From an uncultured Planctomycetaceae bacterium (GTDB lineage Bacteria; Planctomycetota; Planctomycetia; Pirellulales; UBA1268), in assembly GCA_937926325.1 (NCBI GenBank), contig CALAZQ010000481.1, positions 1-5,080 of the forward strand: DNA of 5,080 nt. Direction: 5' to 3'. Below are positions 1 through 5,080 of this stretch, in pieces (position 1 is the first letter of the stretch; each line of letters starts with the position of its first letter). Made by a program: the position numbers and the translations under genes. The notes under the pieces were generated by a model. The model was not told the origin of the DNA, did not search any database, and saw nothing but the letters and a program-made list of their open reading frames with translations.

Positions 1-1704
1 CGTCAGCCCCTTGGCCATCAGCTCGCGGCTCCGCTTCCAGACGCGGCGAAAGTAATCGCGATGCCCCCAGAGGCAACTCTGCCAGTCGACGCCCGGATCC
101 CGCAGCGTGAAGCGGTTGAAGTCGGTGTGGGGCATCGTGTTGTCGTAATAGATGCCGACGCCCCGCTTCATCCATTCATCGGCATAGTAGACGGCGAAGT
201 CCCGCCAGCTCTCCTGATTGGCGGTACGGGCCTCCGGCCCCCAGCCGCGGCTGTCGGGATAGGGCTTGCCCTCGAAGTTGAACTTGCGAAAGCGACACCA
301 GCTGCCGAGGTCCCACTCGTCCATGTATTCGTAGGTCTCGGGATGCAGGCCGCTGGTCTGAAACTCCTCGTAATAGACGGTGATGCCGTTGGGACTTCGC
401 CGGGATCGGGAGGCGAATCCCAGCACGTTTTTCAGCCAGTCTTCACGGCCCAGCACCTTGATGCCGGGAAACTGCCGCTGCGTATCGAGCGTCTCAAAAA
501 ACTCTTTGAAGGGCCCCTTCCAGACGTTTTTGTTGACCTCGGGATCGCGGGCCGACACGATCTTCTCAACAATCCGCCAGTCTTTCGGATCGGGGTAGTG
601 GGAGGCACAGTTGTAGCCGCCCCAGACCACCACGCTCATGCCGCCCCCACCGGGCACCGCGTAGCCCCGCCAGCCATCCATCATCGGCTTGGTCGGGCTG
701 CCCTGCAGGCCAAACACAAAGGTCCGCGGGGCGTCGAGCGTCACCGGCTGCTGAATCAGCTCGACGTGGAGCACGACCTTGCCCGGCTCGATCCGCAGCC
801 GCTGGATGCCCCGCTGGCCGTCGGTCTCGTACCCGGCGGTGTGGTCACCAAACCATGCCAGGCCCCGCTCCTCGGCCCCGAGCCAGACATAAGGAGTGAA
901 GTTCCAGAACTCACTGCCCCAGTGCATCTGCTGGCGGCCGTCCCAGACCTCATATTCATCCGGCGGTGGCCCGTCGAAGGCCGCCACCTCAAAGCGAGCC
1001 GGCCGCCACGGCTGATTGATCCAGGTGATCGTGCCACCGCGGGGCACGTGGCCGGCATAGTTGTGCCGCATCGAGTTGAGGCCGACCATGTGGCAGAGCG
1101 GAGCCTCCGATTCCTTCAGGGCCATCCGCAGCCACGCCCGGCGGATCGCCACCTTCTTTCCGCCTGTGGCGTCCGGCCCGAGCTGCATCTCCACCTTCGC
1201 GCAGCCGTCTTCCTCGATCGTGACCCGGCTCTCGAGACCGAGGCCGTCGCCCCGGGCAGCGCACTCAAAGACGGCCGTGCCGGGATGGGTGGCCCGGCCG
1301 GCGACACCCCCGGCCCGCCCGGCAGGCTTCCATTCCACCTGCCGGCCATCGGCCAGCTCGACCACCAGCCGCATCGGCTCGGCGAGCAGTTCGCGGTCTT
1401 TGGCGACCACGCGCTCGAAGAGCCCCTGCGGATTGAGTGTGTAGCGGCGGTCGACGACGGCGACCGTGCGGCCCTCCAGCTCGACCGGCGTGAACGGGGC
1501 GAAGACATCGTGGATCTCGCCGATGTCGTTGCCTTCAAACTCGAAGAAGGTGCGGGTGAAGGGGCGATTGGACCTGATCACGCGGCCGCCGCCGAGGTCG
1601 TACTCGACCCGGTAGGTGCCCTTGGCAAGCGCGGGCAGCGTGAAGCGGCCGTAGCCTCGGCCCGCCGCGTCAAGCGGGATCGAATGCGTAAAGACGGCGT
1701 CGCC
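1..1704 (-). CDS. DUF6067/GH123-like secreted glycoside hydrolase, partial (C-terminus beyond window, 5' end frame-disrupted)
   Basis: This reading frame is open for 568 codons on the minus strand and leaves the window at base 1. Numbering from the Asp codon at 1701, residues 1-60 form a beta-rich segment (FTLPALAKGTYRVEYDL, then FFEFEGNDIG). Residues 61-345 look like a long beta-sandwich region (VFAPFTPVELEGRTV, EFWNFTPYVWLGAEERGLAW). From about residue 410 a barrel-like catalytic region begins, with TVYYEEF (441-447) and GIYYDN (516-521, bases 139-156), acidic motifs typical of glycoside hydrolase-like TIM barrels. The general architecture matches large planctomycete proteins annotated as DUF6067 or glycoside hydrolase domain-containing, from memory and without a search. 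The natural function is probably extracellular polysaccharide breakdown; the substrate cannot be told. No credible start is present in this frame. An ATG at 1959 exists, but the codons between it and about 1705 encode an out-of-frame shadow of the CBM9-like segment. The likely true N-terminus lies in the other frame, upstream of the G7 run. Confidence 0.72.
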
Positions 1705-1709
1705 CCCCC
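1703..1709 (-). other. G7 homopolymer at reading-frame break
   Basis: On the minus strand the bases read AAG followed by GGGGGGC. The upstream frame (CBM9-like) ends 12 codons later at TGA near 1670. The downstream frame (hydrolase) begins to make sense directly after the run (GGC GAC GCC GTC). Removing one G, or a +1 slip, joins LSLDRALGWPAKGG to DAVFTHSIPLD. A sequencing indel, a true mutation or polymerase slippage would all fit. Confidence 0.7.
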
Positions 1710-1996
1710 TTGGCCGGCCAGCCCAGGGCTCGGTCGAGCGACAAAAAGAGCTGCAGAGCGCCGCCGTGCCAGAGGGTCTCGAGCCGCTGGGCGGGGTCGA
1801 CCGCGTTGCGTAGCGGGTGGGGATCACCGACACGGGCGGCGATGTAGAGGGCCGTGGGATCGTAGAGCATCCAGCCTTCGAGCCAGTCGGGCCCCGAGCC
1901 GTCGGCTGCCCGGGTGGCGCGAAACGCCGGCTCGCTCGGCCACTCGTCGAGTTGGCCATCGACCGTGACCGGCCCGTTGGTTCGCGGGATCGAGAT
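1705..1996 (-). other. CBM9-like carbohydrate-binding segment, truncated
   Basis: Within the sigma-led frame, bases 1996-1705 encode about 97 residues resembling the N-terminal half of CBM9-like domains: VTVDGQLDEWPSEPAF, WMLYDPTALYIAARVGDPHP, GGALQLFLSLDRALGWPA. Such domains commonly sit at the N-terminus of DUF6067 glycoside hydrolases, right behind a signal peptide, so this is probably the original N-terminus of the protein that continues at 1-1704. No signal peptide precedes it here. Complete domains of this kind are usually nearer 170-200 residues, so sequence may be missing beyond a simple one-base shift. Family assignment is by motif recall only. Confidence 0.6.
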
Positions 1997-2578
1997 CGCC
2001 CCGACCCGCGGCCGGCCAAACGAACGAAAGAAGCTGGCGGTGCCCGGGGTGGCCCGTCGCGCCGGGCGCGGCGGGCAGCCTCCGCAGGAACCGGCCGGCG
2101 TCAAAGGCAAGCGTCTTGTCATTGAGCGGCTCAGCCGCAGACAGCCGTACCGAAGCTCGAGCAACTGTCGCTGGGGCAGCGGCAGCTGGGCCAGACAGGA
2201 CTGCAGGGCATCCCGGCGCGGATCGACCTGGTCACGGACCAGGTCGAAATCAGCCGCCAGAGTTTCCAGCGTATCAGTCGAAAAGAGCAGCCGGCTTCGT
2301 TTTTGCTTCTTGCAGTGGGTGAGCACCTGGTAGCGGGCGACAGCGCTCGACCAGGCCCAAAAATCGGTTCCCGGCCGGAATTCTGCGGCCTTCTTGATCA
2401 GCAGCACGTTCGTATCCTGCCAGACATCCTCGACATCTTTGGGGTCAAACAGCAGGCAGCGAATGAGCCCCTTGAGCCGGCTCTGGTGGGCCGTCAGTTC
2501 GCGGACGAATCCTTCTGTCGGCCCCGCCGAATGGCCCGATGACCCGGCCTGGACATCCCGCTGCTCCCGATCCATCAG

Positions 2579-2584
2579 CCCTCC
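2579..2584 (-). promoter_or_regulatory. Shine-Dalgarno GGAGGG of sigma gene
   Basis: GGAGGG lies 3 bases upstream of ATG 2575. The spacing is somewhat short but usable, and it is the evidence for choosing this start over ATG 2629. Confidence 0.45.
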
Positions 2585-2689
2585 GTCCAGCGGATCTGCC
2601 CGTGGGGTCGGCCTGAGGACGAAGCCCATCCGGCAGCCACCATCCGCAGGTTGGCTGCCCCCATCACAAATAAACGACTCGACGCCTAA

Positions 2690-2718
2690 AGGAATGGCGC
2701 GAAAGCGGCGAATGTCAA
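2690..2718 (-). promoter_or_regulatory. Possible promoter for sigma/hydrolase unit
   Basis: A perfect TTGACA occurs at 2718-2713 on the minus strand, oriented towards the sigma gene. At a 17-base spacing the -10 position reads ATTCCT (2695-2690), a poor match to TATAAT, so only the -35 half is convincing. No clear ECF-type GGAAC/CGTC pair was seen that would suggest self-regulation. Confidence 0.25.
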
Positions 2719-2736
2719 CGAGCGGTCAGGTTCGAC

Positions 2737-2766
2737 TTGCCGAAACAACTCCTCCACTGCTATTTA
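2737..2766 (+). promoter_or_regulatory. Promoter of the ion channel gene, probably giving a leaderless or near-leaderless mRNA
   Basis: TTGCCG (2737-2742) and TATTTA (2761-2766) are separated by 18 bases. Each resembles the sigma-70 consensus (TTGACA, TATAAT). The expected transcription start, 6-8 bases after the -10, falls at or next to ATG 2774. This agrees with the absence of any Shine-Dalgarno sequence before that ATG. The -10 sits inside a perfect inverted repeat. Confidence 0.45.
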
Positions 2767-2772
2767 CAGTGG
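2754..2772. repeat. Operator-like inverted repeat CCACTG-N7-CAGTGG over the -10
   Basis: CCACTG (2754-2759) and CAGTGG (2767-2772) form a perfect 6-bp inverted repeat with a 7-base AT-rich centre (CTATTTA) that contains the putative -10. It ends two bases before ATG 2774. The geometry suits a dimeric DNA-binding repressor. If transcription began further upstream, it could instead be an RNA hairpin near the start codon. The regulator is unknown. Confidence 0.45.
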
Positions 2773-2773
2773 C

Positions 2774-3913
2774 ATGGTGCCCGAAAAAAGCTGCTGTTTC
2801 ATCCGATTCCTGCGTCTGTTTGCCCATCAGACGAAGCCCGCGCGGCTGGCCGTCTTCATCCACAGCCTGCTCGCTGGGCTGGGGCTGCTACTGTCCGGCC
2901 CGGACGCAGCGGCGATCGAGCCGGGCATGCCCAATCCGCCGGCCCGCCCCACCAGGGTGCGGTGTGGGCTGATGATTCTCGACGTGGTCGGGGTGAACGA
3001 CGTCGATGAAACCTTCGAGGCCGAAATTGCCCTCGTCGCCAGCTGGCACGACCCCCGGCTGGCCTTCGACCCCGAGGCCGAGGGGACCGACCAGAAGATC
3101 TATCAGGGTGACTTTCAGTTCGCCGAAATCTTCACCGGTTGGTGGCCGCAGTTGCTGATCATCAATCAGGTCGGCCGCGGCGACACCAACGCCATCAAAA
3201 TCGAGGTCAATCCAGACGGCCGGGTGACCTACCTCGAGCAGCGGAACGTGCTGCTGGAAACCCCGATGTCGCTCTACGACTATCCCTTCGACACCCAGCG
3301 GCTGCGGGCCCTGATGGTGCCCTTCGGCAACACCAGCGACGAGGTGATGCTCGAGGTCGACGACCGCTATGGTCAGGCGACCAACGACTATGTCCGCCGA
3401 GAGCAGGGGGTCAACGTGGCCGGCTGGGATCTCCAGGGCCTCGACATGGCTGCCGACGAAACCGAACTGAATCTCGGTGGCGCGTCATCCACCTTCTCCC
3501 GAATCGTGACCACGATCACGCTCAAGCGGCGGAGCGGCCAGATCCTCTGGGACATTCTCTTTCCGCTACTGGTGCTCGTGTCGATGGTCTGGTCGATCTT
3601 CTGGCTCGACTGCGACTCGCTTTCTGACCGGCTGAACATTTCCTTCATCGGCGTGCTGACGATCGTCGCCTATCAGTTCGTGGTGATCGACCACATGCCG
3701 CGGATGAGCTACCTGACCTTCACCGACACGCTGTTGCTCGGCTCATTCCTGATCACGACCGCGACCATCCTCCAGAGCCTCTTTCTCGGCAGCCTGATCC
3801 GTCACGGCCAGCGAGAGCGGGCGGAGCGGATCGACCACCACTGCCGCTGGATTTTCCCGCTCTGCTACGTCCTGATGATCGCGGGCCAGTTCACCTTTTA
3901 CATTCTTTACTAG
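2774..3913 (+). CDS. Prokaryotic pentameric ligand-gated ion channel (GLIC/ELIC type)
   Basis: This 379-residue inner-membrane channel subunit is expected to form a homopentamer whose periplasmic domain gates the pore. A signal peptide covers about 1-47 (LAVFIHSLLAGLGLLLSG, then AAA). The extracellular beta-sandwich carries family marks: ETFEAEIALVASWHDPRLAFD (79-99), W123-x-P125 with N131, VNPDGRVTYLEQ (145-156), the Pro-loop core YPFDTQ (170-175) without the eukaryotic Cys pair, and GWDL (217-220). M1 is about 257-278 (with P264), M2 287-305, M3 314-338 and M4 359-379. The M2-M3 loop MPRMSYLTFTD matches the GLIC pattern LPxxxYxT. The M3-M4 loop is short (about 20 residues), as in bacterial members. 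Against GLIC recalled from memory, the ETF glutamate (E79) is kept but the M2 histidine (GLIC H235) is Ile297, and there are about four extra residues before M2, so proton gating cannot be assumed. The ligand is unknown. The start is the first ATG after an in-frame TAA at 2687. The stop TAG lies in the CTAG of a mobile element. Confidence 0.93.
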   Translation: MVPEKSCCFIRFLRLFAHQTKPARLAVFIHSLLAGLGLLLSGPDAAAIEPGMPNPPARPTRVRCGLMILDVVGVNDVDETFEAEIALVASWHDPRLAFDPEAEGTDQKIYQGDFQFAEIFTGWWPQLLIINQVGRGDTNAIKIEVNPDGRVTYLEQRNVLLETPMSLYDYPFDTQRLRALMVPFGNTSDEVMLEVDDRYGQATNDYVRREQGVNVAGWDLQGLDMAADETELNLGGASSTFSRIVTTITLKRRSGQILWDILFPLLVLVSMVWSIFWLDCDSLSDRLNISFIGVLTIVAYQFVVIDHMPRMSYLTFTDTLLLGSFLITTATILQSLFLGSLIRHGQRERAERIDHHCRWIFPLCYVLMIAGQFTFYILY

Positions 3914-3927
3914 GCTCTGTCTGAAAA
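3914..3927 (+). repeat. Left terminal inverted repeat of the MITE-like element
   Basis: GCTCTGTCTGAAAA pairs with 4059-4072 with one mismatch (C at the second position here, T in the partner). It follows directly after CTAG. Confidence 0.7.
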
Positions 3928-3983
3928 CTCAGGAGCTGGCTTCGAGCGGCTCATTTGCCCTCTGGCTACGTCCGGCTCCATCA

Positions 3984-4000
3984 CCAGATCTGCAATCTGG
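3984..4000. repeat. Internal small inverted repeat CCAGAT-N5-ATCTGG
   Basis: A perfect 6-bp stem with a CTGCA loop lies near the centre of the MITE-like element. It could form a hairpin tip when the whole element folds on its terminal repeats. No U-run follows, so it is not a usual terminator. Confidence 0.4.
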
Positions 4001-4058
4001 CTGCTTCGCCCACCCTTGTCAGAGACCAAAGCAGTTCGCTCTCAGGCCAACGGTAGCC

Positions 4059-4072
4059 TTTTCAGACAGAAC
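4059..4072 (-). repeat. Right terminal inverted repeat of the MITE-like element
   Basis: TTTTCAGACAGAAC on the plus strand is the inverted partner of 3914-3927 and is followed directly by CTAG (4073-4076). Confidence 0.7.
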
Positions 4073-4076
4073 CTAG

Positions 4077-4089
4077 CCGCCGTCGGCGG
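4077..4089. repeat. GC-rich palindrome CCGCCG-T-CGGCGG, possible displaced hairpin of the channel gene
   Basis: This perfect 6+6 inverted repeat starts right after the right-hand CTAG. Taking the element out would place it immediately after the channel stop codon, a usual place for a transcript-end hairpin. It lacks a U-tract, so intrinsic termination is doubtful. A realistic fold is a 4-bp stem with a 5-base loop. Confidence 0.3.
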
Positions 4090-4092
4090 GAA

Positions 4093-4121
4093 TTGCCGTC
4101 GCCCCGTTGGTAGAATATGGG
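4093..4121 (+). promoter_or_regulatory. Weak candidate promoter of the TPR gene
   Basis: TTGCCG (4093-4098) and TATGGG (4116-4121) are 17 bases apart. The -35 is the same hexamer as the one proposed for the channel gene, but the -10 is poor. TAGAAT and GATTAT lie nearby without well-placed -35 partners. Only the spacing and the position before the gene support it. Confidence 0.2.
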
Positions 4122-4196
4122 GATTATGCGGCTGCCGGTTGTCCTCCGCCCTCCCGTGCTGCCGATGTCTCCACTGGTGGCGCGGGGAAAAGGCGT

Positions 4197-4202
4197 AGGG
4201 AG
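4197..4202 (+). promoter_or_regulatory. Shine-Dalgarno AGGGAG of the TPR gene
   Basis: AGGGAG is six bases upstream of ATG 4209, a good strength and spacing. It decides the start in favour of 4209 over the in-frame ATG at 4107. Confidence 0.65.
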
Positions 4203-4208
4203 CCAGAC

Positions 4209-5075
4209 ATGCGGAAGCCGGTCGCGATTTTTGCCGTCCTGATTCTTGGCGCGGCCTGCCAAACGAGCCAGGCCGAGGACCAGGCGGTCGCCGCCGCCTA
4301 CGGCGCGGGAGTTCACGGCTACTACGCCGGAAACTACCAGCAGAGCCACGATACCCTTAGCCGGGTCGTGGCAATCGGCACGGACGATCCCCGGGTCTAT
4401 TATTTCCGTGGGTTGGCGGCCCTGCGGCTGGGCCGGCGGGATGAGGCCCTCGCCGATTTTTCTCAAGGGGCCGACCTGGAAGCCGCAGGCTGGAGCATCC
4501 GCACGGTCTCCCGCAGCCTCGAGCGGGTCCAGGGCCCTGACCGGCTGCTGCTGGAACGGTCGCGCACCAGAGCCCGCCTGGCCATCGCCCAGGGCCAGCG
4601 GCCCGCGGGCCGATCGATGCGATCAGCCGGTGCCGCCCTGAGCGGGCCGCGGTATTCGGGCATTGGGGGCAGCCGCAGGACAGCACCGGTGGCTGATTCG
4701 CCAACCAGCCCGATGCCTGCGGGAGAGCCAAAGCCTATTCCGAGCGTACCGCCAACCGTGACAGACGCTGGTGCCGATGAGTCGATGACGAAGCCCCAGC
4801 CACCGACCAGGCCGACCCCGCCGACGCCCACGCCACCCAAGCGAACCCCACCAAAGTCAGCCCCGAAACCGACGCCAACGGTCGACCCCTTCGGCGACGA
4901 CCCATTTGCTGATGATCCCTTTGGCCTCGACATGGGCACCAGCCGCCGCGGCCGCAGCGATACCCAGCGGGATCAGATCGACGCTCAGAATGAACTGCGG
5001 GCAGCCGAGGCGACCGATGTGCTTGACCAGCGGGAAGCGATGGCCGAGCGGGATGCCGCCGCCGGTGACCGCTGA
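4209..5075 (+). CDS. Exported TPR-repeat protein with Pro-rich tail and DPF motifs
   Basis: A 288-residue protein of unknown function. Residues 1-22 form a signal peptide (RKPVAIFAVLILGAACQTSQA). Cleavage after SQA is likely, though the Cys after LGAA makes a weak lipobox and a lipoprotein is possible. Two TPR-like helix pairs follow: about 26-57 (GVHGYYAGNYQQSHDTLSRVV) and 60-93 (VYYFRGLAALRLGRRDEALADF), so it probably binds a protein or peptide partner in the periplasm or at the envelope. Residues 94-195 are poorly conserved-looking. Residues 196-225 are Pro/Thr/Lys-rich low complexity. Three DPF motifs (226-228, 231-233, 236-238) sit in an acidic patch, and a charged, probably helical end (251-286) follows. 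The start at ATG 4209 is preferred because of the Shine-Dalgarno sequence and because the signal peptide begins there; the longer version from 4107 adds 34 residues without such features. The gene is downstream of the channel on the same strand, but a functional link is not shown. Confidence 0.85.
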   Translation: MRKPVAIFAVLILGAACQTSQAEDQAVAAAYGAGVHGYYAGNYQQSHDTLSRVVAIGTDDPRVYYFRGLAALRLGRRDEALADFSQGADLEAAGWSIRTVSRSLERVQGPDRLLLERSRTRARLAIAQGQRPAGRSMRSAGAALSGPRYSGIGGSRRTAPVADSPTSPMPAGEPKPIPSVPPTVTDAGADESMTKPQPPTRPTPPTPTPPKRTPPKSAPKPTPTVDPFGDDPFADDPFGLDMGTSRRGRSDTQRDQIDAQNELRAAEATDVLDQREAMAERDAAAGDR

Positions 5076-5080
5076 CCGCT

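Larger units (their letters stand above)
1670..2575 (-). pseudogene. ECF sigma factor (TIGR02989-like) lacking most of region 4, fused in frame to a CBM9-like segment
   Basis: Residues 22-90 (from ATG 2575) are a clear sigma region 2: FVRELTAHQSRL, DPKDVEDVWQDTNVLL, EFRPGTDFWAWSSAVARYQV. This is close to the planctomycete ECF family that normally reads 'EDVLQETN' and 'FRPGTDF.AW...ARYEVL'. Residues 121-144 (RRDALQSCLAQLPLPQRQLLELRYG) start region 4, but the helix-turn-helix that should recognise the -35 box is absent. After base 2144 the frame runs through about 49 low-complexity Arg/Pro residues and then into ISIPRTNGPVTVDGQLDEW, a CBM9-like start, ending at TGA near 1670. ATG 2575 is chosen over ATG 2629 because GGAGGG (2579-2584) lies just upstream and sigma homologues start near here; the extra 18 residues from 2629 look unconserved. 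A sigma factor without region 4.2 should not recognise promoters normally, so this is probably a broken gene or an assembly chimera. A true fusion is the less likely alternative. Confidence 0.75.
3910..4076. mobile_element. MITE-like element (159 bp) with terminal inverted repeats and CTAG target duplication
   Basis: The left end GCTCTGTCTGAAAA (3914-3927) and the reverse complement of the right end, GTTCTGTCTGAAAA (4059-4072), match at 13 of 14 positions. Both ends are flanked directly by CTAG (3910-3913 and 4073-4076), so the element itself is 3914-4072. CTAG/YTAR four-base target duplications are known for IS5-family transposons, so this could be a non-autonomous relative of an IS5-type element. 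It holds no credible gene. Because CTAG is palindromic, it could instead be part of the inverted repeat. The left CTAG contains the TAG stop of the channel gene, and the uninterrupted target would also have supplied that stop, so insertion left the protein unchanged. Confidence 0.7.

Noticed and set aside
61..1968. A 635-codon open frame on the plus strand
   Set aside because: It lies antisense to the hydrolase-like gene. Its translation is low-complexity Pro/Ala/Val/Arg-rich with no recognisable motif, as expected for a shadow in GC-rich DNA, while the minus-strand translation has clear protein features.
2575..2629. Start of the sigma gene at ATG 2629
   Set aside because: The additional 18 residues show no family resemblance, and the Shine-Dalgarno-like GGAGGG belongs to ATG 2575.
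2394..3009. Plus-strand open frames overlapping the sigma gene start and the channel signal peptide
   Set aside because: They cross the divergent promoter region, encode Ser/Arg/Pro-rich shadow sequences and clash with the well-supported genes on both sides.
3914..4072. The long inverted repeat as a plain transcription terminator
   Set aside because: The repeats are 131 bases apart and flanked by CTAG duplications, which fits a transposable element better. No terminal U-run suits intrinsic termination.
4016..4198. Small plus-strand open frame of 60 codons across the right end of the MITE-like element
   Set aside because: It spans an element boundary, has no Shine-Dalgarno sequence and shows no coding character.
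4463..4939. Minus-strand open frame encoding a glycine-rich protein
   Set aside because: It is the antisense image of the Pro-rich tail of the TPR gene (CCN codons read as GGN). It has no start signal or family resemblance.
1..5080. CRISPR arrays, tRNA or rRNA genes, defence systems
   Set aside because: No regularly spaced repeats, no tRNA-like cloverleaf and no rRNA signature were seen. None of the genes belongs to a recognised defence family.

Overview
The window looks like a piece of a GC-rich planctomycete-type chromosome (Pirellulales-like). This rests on base composition, on an ECF sigma factor resembling the Rhodopirellula/Verrucomicrobium family (TIGR02989 type), and on a very large secreted glycoside-hydrolase-like protein (DUF6067/GH123-like) of the kind common in Planctomycetes and Verrucomicrobia. 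No marker gene fixes the taxonomy.

Layout: (i) 1-2575, minus strand. A disrupted sigma factor and glycoside hydrolase locus. The sigma factor keeps sigma region 2 and the start of region 4, then runs in frame into a short carbohydrate-binding (CBM9-like) segment. That segment stops after a frame break at a run of seven G. The large hydrolase-like protein continues in another frame and leaves the window at base 1. (ii) 2576-2773, a divergent intergenic region. It holds a possible promoter on each strand and a perfect 6-bp inverted repeat overlapping the -10 of the plus-strand promoter. (iii) 2774-3913, plus strand. A complete bacterial pentameric ligand-gated ion channel (GLIC/ELIC type). (iv) 3910-4076, a MITE-like 159-bp element with near-identical terminal inverted repeats, flanked by CTAG on both sides, sitting exactly at the stop codon of the channel gene. 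(v) 4077-4208, a short leader containing a GC-rich palindrome and a good Shine-Dalgarno sequence. (vi) 4209-5075, plus strand. An exported protein with two TPR-like repeats and a Pro/Thr-rich tail carrying three DPF motifs.

No operon joins these genes convincingly. The channel and the TPR gene share a strand but are split by the mobile element. The sigma/hydrolase unit is transcribed away from them. The observations most worth checking are the sigma-CBM9-hydrolase junctions (real decay or fusion, or assembly error), the MITE placed at the channel stop codon, and the palindrome-covered, possibly leaderless promoter of the channel.
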